The translations under genes were made by a program, and so were the position numbers. From NCBI RefSeq assembly GCF_947179515.1, contig NC_067472.1, positions 174,746,578 to 174,810,577 on the forward strand: a stretch of DNA of 64,000 bases. The letters run 5' to 3'. This document shows positions 32,735 to 44,724 of the stretch, one piece after another. The notes beneath the pieces were generated by a model. That model was given only the letters and a program-made list of their open reading frames with translations, was not told the DNA's origin and searched no databases. The DNA comes from Apodemus sylvaticus (lineage: Eukaryota; Chordata; Mammalia; Rodentia; Muridae). Within the stretch, counting starts at the first letter, position 1. Each line of letters opens with the position of its first letter.

Positions 32735-32935
32735 GCATGCCTCAGTAGATGGCCCCACATCCATGAACATACAGAAAGTACCAACATTACCCTGGACACA
32801 AACCAAAAGGACATGATCTCAGGAGAGAGCTGGTCTGAAGCTCCGTGGAGAGCTTGAGGAAGGTAGTGAGTGGTAGGTGGCTATAATGCAAATATATTGT
32901 ATACATGTATGAAAGAATAAATAAAATATTATTTA
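32735..32935 (+). mobile_element. Old rodent L1 3' end, sense
   Basis: 'gatggccccacatccatgaa' leads to 'atattgtatacatgtatgaa' and 'agaataaataaa', the old Lx-type tail. Confidence 0.65.
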
Positions 32936-32945
32936 AATGTTTTCT

Positions 32946-33368
32946 AACTATCTAAAAATTGAATACACTAGACTAAAAAAAATTCTTTTTAATAGTTAAA
33001 ATGTTGATTAAGTATTAGCATAGTCTAAGTTTTAGACTGAATTTCCCCAAAGCAGAGTCTGAGACTGGGGCTTGATAAAAAATGATTCCAGAAGGCACCT
33101 ACAGGGACATAGGGAAGCAGAAGGAACAGAGACAAATGTGTTAGTGAGCAGGAGGCCACTATGAAACTGGGCGATACCGGAGTTACTGTAGATGTAACCT
33201 GGAGAGATGCTTGTTAGACATGTGCTCCGCCATTTTTTACTGTGAGCCTCAGCACCCTCTCATAAATGTTTTAAAGAATTAAAAATGTCTTCCCTCTAAA
33301 GTACTTAGGGTCGTGCCCAGAATATACTGGATGTTAGTTGATGCTTTTGCTCACATATTGTTATATTG
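32946..33368. other. Single-copy DNA, nothing recognised
   Basis: No repeat or ORF of note. Confidence 0.4.
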
Positions 33369-33369
33369 A

Positions 33370-33565
33370 GGAGGGCCTACAGAGATGAATCAGTGGTTAA
33401 GAGCTGTTGCTGCTGTTGTACAAGACATGGGCTCAGTTGTAAAAACTCATGTTGTCACTCAGAATCATCTCTAACTCCAGTTCCAGGAGATCCAAAACCA
33501 TCTTCTAGCCTTCAGTCTCCTACAGGCATATGTATACATCACATAATTTTTAAAAAAATAAGATA
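33370..33565 (+). mobile_element. B3-type SINE, sense
   Basis: 'gatgaatcagtggttaagag' and 'ctaactccagttccaggaga' are followed by a tail. Both plus- and minus-strand ORFs here are by-products. Confidence 0.75.
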
Positions 33566-34510
33566 CTTTTAAAATAAAACAAACAAATGCCCACCAGAGC
33601 CTGGAATCCAGAAAAGCATTTTGGCAGCCAAGATTAAAAGGAATCCAGAGCCTTTGTTCTCCAAGCAGAATAAACCGCTTAAGTACAGAAAATAACACCA
33701 TTATCATAAATAAGGTTTTGCAGTAGTGAGATATAAATCATGAGCACAAATAGGTAATCCTGAGAGAAGCTCAAGGTGGGAAGAAAAGCATTAATTGAAT
33801 TTGGATAGGAAACGTCATGCCAGCCCTCAGTCCTACAGCCAGGCAGCTCAGTAATTACAACACTGAGACAGAAAGCTGCAGAGGGTACGACAACCTTGTC
33901 TGTCTCCATCACCCCCAGAGCCTTCCCTGAGAGTTCATCTTGGCACTGTGGCTCACTGGGCAGCCAGAGTCATGAAATGTCTCTAGCTACTCCTGCATTA
34001 ATGTGGGCTTCTGTGGATTTAAGTTCCCAAAGAACCTGGGGCCAGGCCAGGCATTGGAAGCACAATAGTCGGTAAGGAGAACGGACTCCCAAATCACATT
34101 TTGGGGATCCTACTACCTGAAGCTATCTTCCTCGTTAGCTCTGTGCTTTCTTGGCTCTTCACCAGCCTTTTTGAGGTGAGTAGCTTGCCTAGCTCATCAA
34201 TCTTGTCTCTTAAAGGAATTACTTATCTTGAGAACTTAATGAGCAGAGTACATCTGCCAAGGTCTGTGCTGGGTTTCCCACTCTATGTGGCTGCTGTCTC
34301 TACAGACCCAGCTTACCAATGGGAAATATGAGGCTCAGCCATTCAAAGCAGATAGATAGCTGAGTGAAGCACAGAAACACAGACCCTAGAAGTGATCTTG
34401 TCATTGACAATCTTAATTGTAACGTGTCTTGAACACACCTGCCAGACGTCCCTGCTTAGGATATAAATTACTTAGGCAGAGTCCTTGTAATTCTTTGATT
34501 GATTAATTAA
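33566..34510. other. Single-copy DNA; weak MIR-like trace at 34225-34350
   Basis: 'gggaaatatgaggctcagcc' near 34320 recalls the MIR head. Otherwise nothing is recognised. ORFs at 33679-33912 and 34101-34331 have no domain. Confidence 0.35.
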
Positions 34511-34514
34511 TGTC

Positions 34515-34663
34515 TAATGCTGAAGGCTGAAACCAGAGCCTCGCACATGTCAGGCAAGCACTCTATCACTGAGCTACATCTCCAACTCTTTAATATGTTT
34601 TTGAGATAGTGTCTCACTGTGTAATCCAGTCTCCAACCCACCCAAGCTTCCATTATGCTGGGA

Positions 34664-34672
<9 letters not shown>
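34515..34672 (-). mobile_element. B4-type (ID + B1) SINE, antisense
   Basis: The ID part is antisense ('caagcactctatcactgagc'), then a B1-like part is antisense ('agatagtgtctcactgtgta', 'attatgctgggattgcaagt'). Confidence 0.75.

Positions 34673-34718
<46 letters not shown>
34671..34718. repeat. (TG)n microsatellite
   Basis: About 23 TG units at the edge of the SINE at 34515. Confidence 0.97.
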
Positions 34719-34758
34719 ATCATAGCTACCTCTCAAAGTTCTGAATTGTGAATGACTC

Positions 34759-35451
34759 AAGAGGAAAATTTCTTTTTTTTTATTCGATATATTTTTTATT
34801 TACATTTCAAATGATTTCCCCTTTTCTAGCCTCCCCACTCCCCGAAAGTCCCGCAAGCCCTCTTCTCTCCCCCTGTCCTCCCACCCACCCCTTCCCACTT
34901 CCCCGTTCTGGTTTTGCCAAATACTGCTTCACTGAGTCTTTCCAGAACAAGGGGCCACTCCTCCGTTCTTCTTGTACCTCATTTGATGTGTGGATTATGT
35001 TTTGGGTATTCCAGTTTTCTAGGTTAATATCCACTTATTAGTGAGTGCATACCATGATTCACATTTTGAGTCTGGGTTACCTCACTTAGTATGATGTTCT
35101 CTAGCTCCATCCATTTGCCTGAGAATTTCATGAATTCCTTGTTTCTAATGGCTGAATAGTACTCCATTGTGTAGATATACCACATTTTTTGCATCCACTC
35201 TTCTGTTGAGGGATACCTGGGTTCTTTCCAGCATCTGGCAATTATAAATAGGGGTGCTATGAACATAGTAGAGCATGTATACTTATTACATGGTGGGGAA
35301 TCCTCTGGGTATATGCCCAGGAGTGGCATAGCAGGATCTTCTGGAAGTGAGGTGCCAGTTTTCGGAGGAACCGCCAGACTGATTTCCAGAGTGGTTGTAT
35401 CAATTTGCAACCCCACCAGCAGTGGAGGAGTGTTAAGAGGAGAATTTCTTT
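34759..35451 (-). mobile_element. Young rat L1, 5'-truncated, 17-bp target-site duplication
   Basis: The body at 34776-35434 is the L1 3' UTR and ORF2 C-terminal end in antisense. The minus-strand frame 35416-35024 reads as the ORF2 C terminus ('YTMEYYSAIRNKEFMKF' segment). The flanks are AAGAGGAAAATTTCTTT (34759-34775) and AAGAGGAGAATTTCTTT (35435-35451), 16 of 17 identical. It has no inversion. Confidence 0.95.
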
Positions 35452-36344
35452 GGACTTAAAATCTTTCCCAAAAAGGTGTTTATCTCTTATCTGTTTTCAT
35501 GGAATACTTGCTTGAACCTTGCTAAAGACACACAGTCCTACTGATGGACAACTGTAGTGTTTGACTGAGAGGAATCCTCTGTAGGCTGTGTATTTGGACC
35601 CTTGGTTCCCAGTTGGTGATATGAAACTATTAGGACATCTAACTGACATGGCTCTGTTAAAGGATGCCACACAGGGTGGTCAGTGAGAATAGAGCCTCAC
35701 CCTACGTTCAGTTCACTCTGTCTGCTTCCCACATGGGAATGGAGAGTGACAGCTCAGCTTTCTGTTCTGGACACCTGCTGCCATGCCTCCTGCTGTAATT
35801 GGTTGGTCTGATGCTGTTTGTATCCTATAGCTAGAACTTGTTCCTCAAGATGTGGTTGCCCCCAATGGATAGATACTCAGGTGTTCAAGTGATGCCAAGT
35901 GAATCTTTTGCCCAGTTTAACTCACCAATAAAGGGCTAGAGCCTGTGATTGGTTAGTGGGGGGAAGGAAGGTAGGGGAGGTTGGAAAGGAGGTTACAGGT
36001 AGGGAGAGAAGAAAACAGAGAGGAAGAAGGTGCAATGGACCACAACCAAATAAAACAGCAAGTAACAAGGTGTTTTATACCTGGGAAATAAGTTAGAATA
36101 GCCCTAGATCTACACAATCTAGGCATTTGGCTTTTAAATAAAATATCTGGATTGTGTTATAGAATATTAATTACAGCAACACCTCCCCCACCCACGACTG
36201 TAGTTTATCTTTCTGGAAATAAATCAAAATAAACTCTTCACTCTATGAGTTGCTTTAGCCAGGCTACTTTATCTCAGCAACAGAAAAGTAACTAAAGCAA
36301 CAGTTTAACTTGTTAGTTATATTTTATTTTTAACCTCTATCTTT
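35452..36344. other. Unassigned; 35830-36180 could be an old LTR
   Basis: The 'aaataaaacagcaag' polyadenylation-like site near 36047 and the purine-rich region upstream of it resemble an ERV LTR, but no ends or duplication are visible. Confidence 0.3.
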
Positions 36345-36702
36345 GTTATCTTCTTACTGCTGTGTAAGACGTCATGACCCATAGCAACTTAGAGAAGAAA
36401 AAAATTACTGAGCTTAAAATTTCAGAGGTTTGTGAGCGTCGTGGTTAGGAACACGGCAGCAGGCAGGCAAGCATGATGCTGGAAGAGTAACTGAGAGGTT
36501 CCCTGGCAAGACAACAGCCATAAGGCAGAGAGACAGTACTCTTGGAATAATGGTCCTATTTAAACCTCAAAGCCTATCTGCAGTAGCACCTGTCCTTCCA
36601 CAGGGCCACACCTTCTCATTCTTCCCAAACAGTTCCACGATCTGGAGACCAAGCAGTCAAGCATGTGAGTCAACAGGAGCCACACTCAGTCGAACCACTC
36701 TA
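36345..36702 (-). mobile_element. MaLR LTR, antisense, diverged
   Basis: 'cttcttactgctgtgtaaga', 'catgacccatagcaacttag', 'ggaacacggcagcaggcagg' and 'cagtcgaaccactc' mark a decayed MT/ORR1-group LTR. Confidence 0.7.
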
Positions 36703-37330
36703 TGCTTCCAGTCAGTCCCTAGTGTCCTCAGAATGGCTCCACCTTCACATGATAGTGCTCCAGCAAGTGAGGACAGCAGTCTGTTGTTCCCACAGTCTTT
36801 TCTCTTCTACTGCAGAACGTAGAGGTTTAAACAAGGACGACCAGGTGAGATGAGGCAGGCCATTCAAGCCAAGCTAGAGAGTTTGCTCTGACCTGGCCTC
36901 CTGCTATAAACATGATTCCTGTAGCCCTGACCATCTTAAATTCTGCTTCCAGAACAGCAATTCTGTCAGCTACAGTCACTAAGATTGCATGAAAATGCTG
37001 AAAACCATGAAGTCTGTTTTATTTAGAGTAGAAATGGTGCAATCTGGCTTGCGATGAAGACTAAATGGGGCATTGTGGGTAAATTGTTTAGCACAGACCA
37101 CATGTTAGATACTCACATTCTTCTATGTTGTCCTGGGCCACAGTGGAACTTTATCTTTACCTGTTTATAAATGATTCTGACTTTAATCATAAAAGGCAAA
37201 GGCAAAGAAATATACCAAAGCAAGCTACATGTATAAAATAAGAATTAAGATCTTACACATGTAAGACAAATACATAAATGTAAAACTTTTTTGTAAAGAT
37301 ATGGCTATGATGGTTTCTCAGAAAACTAAG
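36703..37330. other. Single-copy DNA, nothing recognised
   Basis: No repeat or domain. Confidence 0.4.
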
Positions 37331-37334
37331 AATA

Positions 37335-38480
37335 ATTCTGCCTCAAAACCCAGCTATACCACTCCTGAGCATATACCCAAAAGATGTTCCAAGATCACAC
37401 AAAGACACTTGTTCAGCCTAGATGTCCATCAACTGAAGAATAGATAGAGAAAATGTGATACATCTACATAATAGAATGCTACTCAGCCATTAAAAACAAA
37501 GATATCTTGAATTTTGCAGGCAAATGGATGGATCTTGAGAATATAATCCTGAATGAGGTAACCCAATCCCCAAAGGACATTCAAGGTATATAGTCACTTA
37601 TAAGTGGATATTAGCCATAAAATAGAGGATACCCATGTTGTTCTCCATAGTCCCAAAGAAGCTAAACAAGAAGGAAAGCACAAGTGAATATGTTTGAATT
37701 GTACTTAGAAGGAATAAAATAGCCATAAGAGGCAGATGGAGGAGGAAACTAGGAGGAAGAGGGAATGTGGAGAGGAATGAGGGAATTGGGATCACATGTA
37801 GGGAGGGACAGGAGGGATGGCCAGATTGATTTAATGAATGGAAATCTGCAATTGACAGTGGTGAAGAGGTAGAGGGCATCTCCAGGATGAGACAGATAAG
37901 GTCTCCCGGGGATAAGGGAGGCACCAAGAATCAATGGAGGTGATCTTAACTGTGATGTACAGCTTTAGGGATATGGAACTTGAAGAGGCCACTTCCTGTA
38001 GCCAGGCAGGAACCCCAATGGAGCAATAGGGACAACCATCTACCCACAAAACTTTCCACCCAAAATTTATCCTGTCTACAAGAAATGCAAGCTGGAGGAA
38101 GGAGCAGAGACTAAGGGAATGGCCAACCAATAACATGAGATCCATACCATTGGCAAGCACCAATCCCTGACACTATTAATGATACTCTGTTATGGATAGG
38201 AAGCGAGCATAACCGTCCCATGAAATATTTCATGCAGCAGCTGACTCAGACAAATGTAGACAGCTAGTGGATAGAGCTTGGAAGAACAGAAGGAAGGATT
38301 GTCTTTGAGATATCTTCTAGCTGGGATGCCTTGTCTGGCCTTAGTGGAAGAGGAAGCATGCAGCCTCACAGAGACTTGATGTGCCAGGGTTGGGGGATAC
38401 CCTGCTCAGAGAAGAAGGGGAGGGGAGATGGGGGAAGTGTTTCTGGGAGGGAGTTACCAGAAGAGGGTCAGTAAGTGGCA
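37335..38480 (+). mobile_element. Old rodent L1: ORF2 end plus long 3' UTR, sense
   Basis: 37335-37620 reads as decayed ORF2 C terminus ('agctataccactcctgagca', 'atagaatgctactcagccat', 'cttataagtggatattagcc'). 37620-38480 is a long 3' UTR of the old rodent type, purine-rich near the end. Stops and frameshifts abolish coding, and the minus-strand ORFs of 109-110 codons here are by-products. Confidence 0.82.
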
Positions 38481-38539
38481 TGTAAGGTCAATAAGTTATG
38501 GCTATGAAAAACAAAAGCAAAAACTCCATAGGCAGGAAC

Positions 38540-40070
38540 AAAGGAGGAAAGGTCCCTGAGGACAAAGCTACTCGCCTGAACTCCTTAAAGTTAATACACT
38601 CACTATCAAAGGCTGCCATGTACCATGAAAAGCTGTTTTGGAAGGTGAATGAGTTTAGAATTCTACAGAAATCTTAAATAATAAATAATAGAGATGATAT
38701 AAAGATATAGATTATATATAGAGAAAGCAATGATAGATAAATGTACTGACAGATTGATTGACACATAGGAAAGAATTGTGGGAAACAGGAAGCCTCCTGA
38801 CCTATAATACAGAGACCCAGAAAATCTAGTGGTACGGATCTAAGAAGATTCATCTTGACTTGATTAGGAATCACCATTGAGGCACTCTGGGTATATCTAT
38901 GGACACCGTGTGTATCTGTGAGGGTGTATTCAGAGAGGAATGGGTAAGGGAGAACACTTCCCTTGAATATGGATGAAGCCAGTCTGTGGGCTAGGTATCC
39001 AGACTTAATAAAATGAGAAAGGAGAAAGACACTGAAATTTGAGAATACCCCCTTTTCAGCCTTCTGGCCCACTATGAGGTGACTTGCTCTAACCAAACCT
39101 ACTCCCTTGTCAAGATGGAATGAAACATCTGAAACCTTCAGCCAAATGAACACTTCCTTTCCCAAGTTGTTTCTGTCATATATTTGATCAGAACAATGAG
39201 TTCAGTTCTAAAGACCTGAGAACCAAAGAACCTAATAGTGTAACTCCCAGAATAAACATAGATGCTGATGATAAGGGGTGGAAGAAGAGGAGAGGTGAGG
39301 AGGGAGGAGCATTCCATCATACCAGCAGTCATTGTCTCCAAAAGTCACCTAGGGAAGACCGTAACTAACTTTCCAGGTACCCCTTGACACAGAACACTTG
39401 GAGAGGAACCACTTGTAAGTGGTTCTAAAGATGCTCAACATTAATTGACTTAGTAAGTTAGAAATGTATCTTTACATTCTAAAGAAACTACAATCTAAGA
39501 CTCACACTAGCCTCTTTTTCTCCTTCCATCTACCTCTTCTCACCATTAGCCAAACCTCATCATCATCACCATGGTAGCCATCCTCATCAAAGGCACATCC
39601 ATTGGAGCATCCCAGAAAACTGCTTTCTGTCTGCTCTAACTGAACTTGGAACTTCATTTTCTTTAGCCCACTGTGCAGACTATAGAAATTTTGACTACTT
39701 AATTATACATCATTACTTAATTACTTGACCAAATCAGATTCTTACCCTTCTCAACGGCTTCATTTCTATCTTCTCTGGACCCTTAAAAATAGCCACTTTA
39801 CAGCAATGAGGTTCACTCACAATGAACCAGGGAGAATCTGTCTGGTTCTCAAAGGAAAAAGAGAAACAGAAATAAAAAAGAAAAGAGGAAAGAAGAGAAA
39901 AGGGTAAATTTTTTTTGTTGGACCATTTCTGGTGAAGGGATAATAATCATTCTTGAGGTTATTCAAGAAAGCTTTTCCCACAGGCATTTATGAGTTAAAT
40001 TGATTTTGCTTTTGTGGAGATATACACATTTCCTAACTTTTAAAAGAAATGTGACCTAAACAGGGTGTTA
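38540..40070. other. Single-copy DNA with one 163-codon minus-strand ORF
   Basis: The ORF 39165-38674 on the minus strand ends in a hydrophobic, AT-rich stretch. It has no recognised domain and no upstream context, so I regard it as chance. The rest is unassigned. Confidence 0.35.
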
Positions 40071-40071
40071 A

Positions 40072-40790
40072 GTTAGGGTGGTAGTTTGAATAAAAATGGC
40101 CCCCTTAGGTGCTGTCTCAGTTCGGGTTTCTATTACTGCAAGGAAAACACTATGACCAAAGAGCAAGCTGAGGAAGGAAGGATTTATTTGGCTCATACTT
40201 CCACATTGTTATTTATCACCAAAGGAAGTCAGGACAGGAACTCAAACAGCATAGGAACCTGGAGGCAGGAGCTGATGCAGATGCCATGGAGGGGTGCTGG
40301 TTACTGGCTTGTTCAGCCTGCCTTCTCATAGAACCCAGGACCACCAGCCCAGGGATGGCACCATTCGCCATAGACTGGACCCTTCCCTACTGATCACTAA
40401 TTGAGGAATTGCCTTACAGCTGCATTTTATGAAGGCATTCTATGAGACTCAATTGAGTCTCCTTCCTGTCTGATGACTCTAGTTTGTGTCATACTGACAC
40501 ACAAAATCAGCCAGTAATAGATCTATAGAGAGTAGCACTATTAGGAGGTATGGCCTTTGTTGGAGGAAGTATGATTCTGTTTCTTCCTGCTGTTAGTGGA
40601 TCAAGATGTAGAACTCTCAACAGCTTCTTCAGCAATGTCTGCCTGCATCCCTCCATGATTCCTGCCATGGTGACAGTGGACTAAATCTCTGAATTGTAAC
40701 CAAGCCCCAATTAAATGTTTTCCTTTATAAGAGTTGCCATGATCATGGTGTCTGTTCATAGAACTAGCAACCCTAGATACATGGATATAC
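40072..40790 (+). mobile_element. MT-type MaLR LTR, sense, interrupted by ORR1
   Basis: The left piece (40072-40110) has 'gtttgaataaaaatggcccc'. The right piece (about 40525-40790) resumes with 'gcactattaggaggtatggc' and ends with 'aattaaatgttttcctttat' and 'atcatggtgtctgttcatag'. Between them is an antisense ORR1. Confidence 0.82.
40113..40517 (-). mobile_element. ORR1-type MaLR LTR, antisense, nested in an MT LTR
   Basis: It starts TGTCTCAGTTCGGGTTTC and ends in 'actgacacacaaaatcagcc'. The full set of ORR1 blocks is present. Being inside the MT copy, it is the younger of the two. Confidence 0.88.
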
Positions 40791-41185
40791 CTTTGTCAGG
40801 GATGTTATCACTAATGACTACAATCCCAAAAATTCTAGAGTTAAAACATTCTAGAATAGACTTTTTTTTCAGTCTTCAGTTAGTGGATACAGAAAACATT
40901 TTCTATGGAAAAACCTACTTCTTTACTATCACTGATATCTCTCTTCCAGAATCTAAAATTCATACCCTCATTATCAACTTGATGGTCCCAATATATCTTT
41001 CCTTAGGACCTTCATAGTAAAAGAAACTTTGGAAAAAAATGTAATGTGAAGTAAATAGGTTTCCCTTTTTAGAGGTAAGTTTCCTAATTCTTGAAAGCAA
41101 GTAACAGAAGCCTCCTTTTCTCAAGTTGTGGCTGGCTAGGACATGCCCATACTCTCACAGCTAAGTAAAGCCTATTCTACCATGC

Positions 41186-41594
41186 TGTCATAGTCAAGAA
41201 TTCTATTGCTGTGACCAAACACCATGATCAAAAGGAACAGTTGGGAGGACTAGTTTATTCAGCTTACACTTCAGCATTTGTTCATCACCAAAGGATGTCA
41301 GGACAGGAACTCAACCAGAGAAGGAACCTGGAGGCAGAAACTGAAGCAGGGGCCATGGAGGTGTGCTACTTACTGGCTTGCTTCCCCTGGCTTGCTCAGC
41401 CTGCCTTCTTATAGATCCCAGGAACACAAGCTCAGGCGTGGCACCTCCCACCATAGTCTGGGCCCTTTTCCATTGATTACTAACTGAGAAAGTGCAGTAT
41501 AGCTGGATCTCTTGGAGGCATTTCCTCAACTGAAGATCCTTCATCTCTGATGACTCTAGCTTGTGTCAAGTTGATATAGAACCAGCCAGTATGC
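41186..41594 (-). mobile_element. ORR1-type MaLR LTR, antisense
   Basis: It is TGTCATAG...TATGCA bounded, with 'aggacaggaactcaaccaga', 'acttactggcttgcttcccc' and 'cttgtgtcaagttgatatag' in order. Confidence 0.88.
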
Positions 41595-42345
41595 ATCCAT
41601 CCAGCCTAAAAATTTACAAGGTACATTTACTTTCTAAATAGACTGGAGTATTCAAAGCACAATGAGTCCTTCATTTTTTGGTTTGGAGTATTTACTTTTT
41701 AGTGAGAGAGTTCTGAGTTTGAGTAGTTTTGCTTTTTGGTTTGGGTTGTCTATTTGGTCTGTTCTTATTGTTTGGTGTGTTTGTTTGTATGTTTGTTTCA
41801 TCAACTTGGGGTGAAAAAGTTCTGGCTCAAGGTGAAGTTTTTAATCACTCTAACTATGCAGTTCACTAAATGAGCCTGTGGACCCTGGACTACTGTATGT
41901 TAATAGAGCCAAGACATCAGGTAGATGAGGAAACTAGCATGTGCAGAAGGCATAAGGCCCTATAGATGTGACCAGCACTTGGGATGCCAGAGCCCAGGGC
42001 CCCAGCTTCTATCTTAAACAAGGCATATGTGCTACCAGCAAAAGAGTCTAAGAAAGAGGTTGATAGGAGTCCAAAAGGTGACAGCAAGTGAACTGAGCCA
42101 GAAATAACATCTTTAAAAAAAAAACATTGTTTTGATTGTATAGATATAGAGGAGCAATGTACTGGGTATATGTAGCAGAACCCAAGCCATATCTTTGGAC
42201 CCTGAGAGCAAATGGAACATAAGAGATATGCATAGTAAAGGGCATCAAATGTTATCATTCTTCTCACAAAGAGAGGAAATGCTGCAGGAGGGGAAAGGGA
42301 AGGAGGGAGCAGAGCCTGCCTGAGGAATTGCAGTTAGGATGGCTC
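41595..42345. other. Single-copy DNA with a T/G-rich stretch
   Basis: 41680-41800 is rich in TTTGGTT/TTTGTTTG. The overlapping minus-strand ORFs at 41917-42267 have no domain. Confidence 0.4.
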
Positions 42346-42349
42346 TAGC

Positions 42350-42570
42350 CTGTAGAACTGGCACAGAAATCAATGGAATCAAATTACTAGTCCAGATCGG
42401 TACTGGGATGGGAATGTCACTTATGATGAAGATGGTCTTTCAAACCAGTAGAAAAAAGATTCAATATACACAGCAAATTTCTATACACATGGGGAAAGTT
42501 CAATTTAGACCATACTCCCACCATAGTAAGCAAAGAGGAATTCTAGATGGTTCAATGCACTATCAATTGA
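42350..42570 (+). mobile_element. Ancient L1 (L1M-type) ORF2 fragment, sense
   Basis: 'agaaatcaatggaatcaaat', 'cttatgatgaagatggtctt', 'ccagtagaaaaaagattca' and 'tctagatggttcaa' follow the order of the L1 ORF2 region encoding the segment after the RT. Strongly diverged. Confidence 0.6.
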
Positions 42571-42719
42571 ACTAATTGAAAAGCATTTTTGGTGTAGTGT
42601 ATGCATGGTATACCTGTCCATGTGAATGTGTAGTTACACACATATACATATGTGTGAGCATGCAGAGAAGCTACTTGACATGAGTGTCGGTCACTTATTT
42701 CCACTTTAGTTTTAAAAAG

Positions 42720-42940
42720 TACATTTATTTATTTATTATTTAGTACATGTTTGTGTCTGCTTGTGTGTGTTGGTGGCTGGGTGTGAATGTGGATGCTTGT
42801 GTACCACAACCTGTGTGCAGATGCCAAAGGACAGCTTTAAAGAGTTGATTCTCTCCATCTACCATGTGGTATGCATTGTCAAGCTTGATGACAAGTGCTT
42901 TTTACTCGTGGGGTCATCTCTGGAACCTCCACCTTCATTT
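42720..42940 (-). mobile_element. B4-type SINE, antisense, diverged
   Basis: 'gagttgattctctccatcta', 'ccatgtggtatgcattgtca' and 'gatgacaagtgctttt' match the reverse complement of B4. The left side is a TTTA tail. Confidence 0.65.
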
Positions 42941-44315
42941 TTTTAATAAAGTTTTTAATGATTTTTAATGCTTTCTCTGAGATTGCAGGTATGCAGAGCC
43001 ACATCAAGTTTTTCTGGGGTTCCAAACTCAAGACCTCATGATGAGTATCACAGAAGGTCCGTTTAGCCCAAGTTATATAATGGAATCCTTTCAAGAACTA
43101 ACCAACAAATTATAAATAGTGTTTGCCTTCCACACTGTACATTTTGAAGCATTTCTTGTCTCATACCCTCACCACTTAGAGCAGCCTGGTAGACAGACAC
43201 CAAACAAGGAAATCGTGAGCTCTGACCGTGTCGCTGTTACCAATCAAAGATGTGGCAGGACTCCAAAGCCTCTTTGTTTCTGGTTAAAAGCCTGCATAAC
43301 TTCTTCTTATTGTTTCTTAAAGATACTGACCAATCGTTGGAGCCTTCTTCAGGGAACAACCTGTACACACTGTGTAAATATGCACCTGTGACAGAGGGAA
43401 AATCAAGCCCTCTGTAGAAGAAGCAAATAGCAGACTTGTTGCTGCCACCTCTAGCTTTGCACTTCATCCCACAGATAGTGTCATTGATAAACCAGTCTCC
43501 AGTTAACTGAAAAGGAAATGTTTCAATGGTGTTTCTAGGATTAAGGGGGTGATGGGTACCCTGGGTGGAAACAGAACACAGGCTCCCTATCTTCCTCTTT
43601 GTGTTAGAATACATTAAATCCCTCTGCGTTCTTCTTCCCGTGGTGCCTGAATAGATTTTAACTGATTTAACAGGCAGGTAGAGTGTATGTGTATATACAT
43701 ATTCCCTGCAAGGTACAGGCAGCGCCACTTAATTTATAATCATTCTTCCTCTATTGAGAGACTCTGTGTCATAAGGTACCATTAACTCAACTGCTCTATG
43801 GTATAGATGCACTTTATTGGGGATAATGGAGAGAGACACTCTCTCAGAGGAGATTCACTGCAGAGGACCTTTCCAAGTGGAGTGACAATCGGGCACAGTG
43901 TCATGAGATGGCATCAGATAATGGGCCATCAGTGCAACATAATTATTCTTTATGGATTTTAAAGTGAGCAACTTCCCTGGAGCCTGACATTAGCAGGTTT
44001 CCAAGGTGCTTGATTGTTTGAGAGAAAGATGGTTTGCTACTGTTGGCCATAAAATATAAAAAGAGGAGCAGAACAGAGAACACTAGAAAGGCTGAGAACC
44101 AAGGAGCTCAGGTGATCCAGGCTCTGTCAGACCTGCCTGCACCACTGGTGTCCATCAAGCTGCAGAGGCTCTGCTGTGGAAAAGGCAAATTTCGAAGTAC
44201 TCGACTTTTAATGTCTTATAAGGATTAAGTTGAGAACTCTGGGAGGAGAGGAAAAGTTCTAAAGGAAGGGTAATCTGGAACTAGAGAGTGTAATAGAATG
44301 TATGCAACATAAGCG
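42941..44315. other. Single-copy DNA with a 163-codon minus-strand ORF
   Basis: The frame 43728-43237 on the minus strand starts at an ATG and is the longest Met-start ORF outside recognised repeats, tied with the one at 38674-39165. It has mixed composition, five Cys residues in the second half and no signal peptide or known domain. No promoter, Kozak context or splice pattern makes it a gene. Repeat-free DNA surrounds it. Confidence 0.3.
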
Positions 44316-44317
44316 TG

Positions 44318-44540
44318 TAAGGTGGAGCCTCAGTGGTTAAAAGCACTGATTGCTCTTGCAAAGCACCTAGGTTTAGTCCCTAGCACCCATATGGCCTCTC
44401 ACAGATCTCTGTAACCCTGTTTCTAGGAGATCCAATGTCCTCTTCTGGACTTGTCAGGCTCCAGTCATGCACATAGTACATATACTTATATGCAGACAAA
44501 ATATTCTTACATATAAATAAATCAATAACTCAAAAATAAA
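44318..44540 (+). mobile_element. B3-type SINE, sense
   Basis: 'gcctcagtggttaaaagcac', 'attgctcttgcaaagcacct' and 'tttctaggagatccaatgtc' followed by an ATAAATAAAT tail. Confidence 0.78.
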
Positions 44541-44724
44541 AGGAAAGCAAGAGAGAATATTTGGGGGAAGAGAGCAGCAAAAGGAAGGGGAGTGATGTGG
44601 AGAACAGGAGGGAAGGTAAAAAAGAACAAATTGTGGTGATACAGATGTGTGAAAGTGTAGCAAGAAGCCCCACTAATTTGCTTGCTAGATAAAAAATTAA
44701 CAAAGAGAAATATGTGTGGTGCAT

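Noticed and set aside
38674..39165. 163-codon minus-strand ORF with a hydrophobic C-terminal end
   Set aside because: AT-rich DNA explains the Ile/Leu/Tyr-rich end. No signal peptide at the start, no domain and no promoter or splice context were seen.
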